Origin: MGBC113645 sp036308445
GTDB taxonomy: Bacteria; Bacillota_I; Bacilli_A; Erysipelotrichales; Coprobacillaceae
Reading direction: 5' to 3'
DNA: 7,143 bases
NCBI GenBank assembly: GCA_036308445.1
Contig: JAXJVS010000136.1
Location: 1-7,143 of the forward strand
Position 1 is the first letter of the stretch. Each line of letters begins with the position of its first letter. The notes beneath the pieces are model-generated. The model was not told the DNA's origin, did not search any database, and worked only from the letters and a program-made list of their open reading frames with translations. This document shows, one piece after another, positions 5,739 to 7,143 of this stretch. Both the position numbers and the translations under genes were made by a program.

Positions 5739-7143
5739 ATGAATATTGCCTTATTTAGTGATACTTATTTACCAGATATTAATGGCGTAGCATCATCAAC
5801 TCATATTCTTTATCAGGAATTAAAAAAACATGGGCATCATGTTCTCGTCGTAACTACCATTTTACCTAATGGTAGTGATTATAGTGATGAAGATGATCAT
5901 GTCTTAAGATTACCTGGTTTAGATTTAAAGAAGATGTATGGTTATCGTGCAGCTAATATATATTCAATTAAAGGAATGAAAGAAATCAAAGAATTTCATC
6001 CTGATATTATTCATATACAGACTGAATTTGGTATAGGTATTTTTGGTAGAATTGCTGGTGAAATTTTAAATGTACCAGTATGTTATACTTATCATACAAT
6101 GTGGTCAGATTACTCACATTATATTTCAGGAAGTTTTAAACCGATTGATTATGCAGCTAAAAAAATTATTGAAAAGATATCAGTTATTTATGGAGATACT
6201 TGTGCAGAACTTATTGTACCTAGCATCAAGACTGCTGAAGCTTTAAAATCATATGGTTTAGAGAATGAAATTAATGTTGTACCAACAGGTTTGATTTTAG
6301 ATGATTTTGCCTTAAAAAATAAAAATGAGGAATTAGTACAAAAGGTTAGGGAAGAATATCATTTAGAAAATAAATTTGTTGTTACTTTCTTGGGCAGAAT
6401 TGCCCCAGAGAAAAGTATTGACTTATTATTGTATGCTTTTCGTAAGATAAAAAATATAAATGAGAATCTTATTCTCATGATAGTTGGTGGTGGACCACAG
6501 TTAGAAGAATTAAAACAAATGGCTATTGATTTAGATATTGATGATGTAGTGATTTTTACTGGTCCTAAGGAAAGTCAGCTTGTACCATCATTCTATCATG
6601 CATCTCATCTTTTTGTTTCTGCTTCTTTAAGTGAAACTCAAGGCTTGACTTTTATAGAAGCTATGGCTAGTGGTATACCTGTTTTAGCACGCTTTGATAA
6701 GAATTTGGAAGATGTTATTATTGATGGTAGAAATGGTTATTTCTTTAATGATGAAGATGATCTGGTTGATAAAATATTAGAATTATCATCAAGTGATGTT
6801 TCTGAATTATCAATGCACGCTATAGAGGATTCTCATAAATATGGTAGTGATAACTTCTATAAAAATGTTATGAAAGTTTATGAAAAAGCTGTAGATGAGA
6901 AAAACTATTGTTATCGTGTGGATTCGATTGTTAAGGATGATGGTTATTATTTAGTGACTTTTGTATTTGATAATCATCAGGTTTATATTCGTTTATCAAA
7001 AGCAATTATTGAAAGATATGCTTTAACGATTGGTGATGTTATTGATCGTGAACAGCTAGAAGCTTTAAAAGATAGTGAACAGGTAGATATTGCATATCAT
7101 CAAGCTTTGAAATATCTAACTTATAAAGATTATAGTTATCTCA
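5739..7143 (+). CDS. GT4 glycosyltransferase (1,2-diacylglycerol 3-glucosyltransferase-like) fused to a RecX-like C-terminal region; 3' end cut by window edge
   Basis: 468 residues are visible and the frame is open at the edge. Residues 1 to about 385 are a complete GT-B enzyme: DTYLPDINGVASS (8-20, acceptor-side glycine loop), YTYHTMWSDY around His119, FLGRIAPEKS with Arg220 and Lys225 in the donor site, and the EX7E pair Glu299-Glu307 in SETQGLTFIEAMASG. These segments resemble streptococcal and Listeria enzymes that put the first glucose on diacylglycerol. From about residue 390 the sequence changes character: a beta-rich stretch (YRVDSIVK, then YYLVTFVFDNHQVYIRLS), YALTIGDVIDREQLEAL, and a helical stretch with YHQALKYLTY. 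This order matches the N-terminal part of RecX, the RecA-filament modulator (compare ITKI..., KKGKELDE..., ALDFLSYR in Bacillus RecX). No stop, frameshift or credible internal start separates the two parts. GGAG (5728-5731) 7 nt upstream supports the ATG. The GT call is firm, the DAG substrate likely, and the RecX homology probable. Confidence 0.88.
   Translation, partial: MNIALFSDTYLPDINGVASSTHILYQELKKHGHHVLVVTTILPNGSDYSDEDDHVLRLPGLDLKKMYGYRAANIYSIKGMKEIKEFHPDIIHIQTEFGIGIFGRIAGEILNVPVCYTYHTMWSDYSHYISGSFKPIDYAAKKIIEKISVIYGDTCAELIVPSIKTAEALKSYGLENEINVVPTGLILDDFALKNKNEELVQKVREEYHLENKFVVTFLGRIAPEKSIDLLLYAFRKIKNINENLILMIVGGGPQLEELKQMAIDLDIDDVVIFTGPKESQLVPSFYHASHLFVSASLSETQGLTFIEAMASGIPVLARFDKNLEDVIIDGRNGYFFNDEDDLVDKILELSSSDVSELSMHAIEDSHKYGSDNFYKNVMKVYEKAVDEKNYCYRVDSIVKDDGYYLVTFVFDNHQVYIRLSKAIIERYALTIGDVIDREQLEALKDSEQVDIAYHQALKYLTYKDYSYL

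Noticed and set aside
6895..6954. ATG at 6895 as a possible separate start for the RecX-like part
   Set aside because: It is in a different frame, encodes a 19-residue peptide ending in TAG, and has no ribosome binding site. The in-frame ATG at 6870 also lacks one and lies in the last helix of the glycosyltransferase.

Overview
The window is AT-rich, gene-dense DNA from a low-GC Gram-positive bacterium (Bacillota). Three things point there: the partners ponA, recU, gpsB and rnpB kept next to one another as in Bacillus, a Bacillus-type (type B) RNase P RNA, and strong AGGAGG-type ribosome binding sites. The very A/T-rich codon usage and the glycolipid genes would suit an Erysipelotrichia/Coprobacillus-like gut Firmicute, but that finer placement is only a guess.

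Left part, minus strand (1-2718): recU (Holliday-junction resolvase) is followed after 9 nt by a class A penicillin-binding protein gene (ponA type) that runs off the left edge with 711 codons visible. A sigma-A-like promoter lies just upstream of recU. Centre, plus strand (2874-3605): gpsB, the small coiled-coil cell-division adaptor that in other Firmicutes docks PBP1, ends in an intrinsic terminator. The downstream arm of that terminator overlaps the apparent -35 box of rnpB, the RNA subunit of RNase P, which has its own strong terminator at 3579-3605.

Right part, plus strand (3667-7143): a tightly spaced three-gene operon (gaps of 10 and 4 nt). It encodes a CpoA/LafB-like GT4 glycosyltransferase, a polytopic membrane protein of the LPG-synthase-TM/flippase-like family, and a second GT4 enzyme resembling the Firmicute 1,2-diacylglycerol 3-glucosyltransferases. 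Together they probably make, and perhaps move across the membrane, the mono- and dihexosyl-diacylglycerol glycolipids that serve as membrane lipids and lipoteichoic-acid anchors. The window is therefore rich in cell-envelope functions: peptidoglycan polymerase, its adaptor and glycolipid synthesis.

The most unusual feature is at the right end. The second glycosyltransferase does not stop where the GT4 fold ends; it continues in frame for about 80 codons into a region that resembles the N-terminal part of RecX, a RecA modulator. This looks like a glycosyltransferase-RecX fusion. A second point of interest is that the visible cytoplasmic tail of the PBP lacks the SRxxR-type motif known to bind GpsB in Bacillus, although the GpsB docking residues are conserved.
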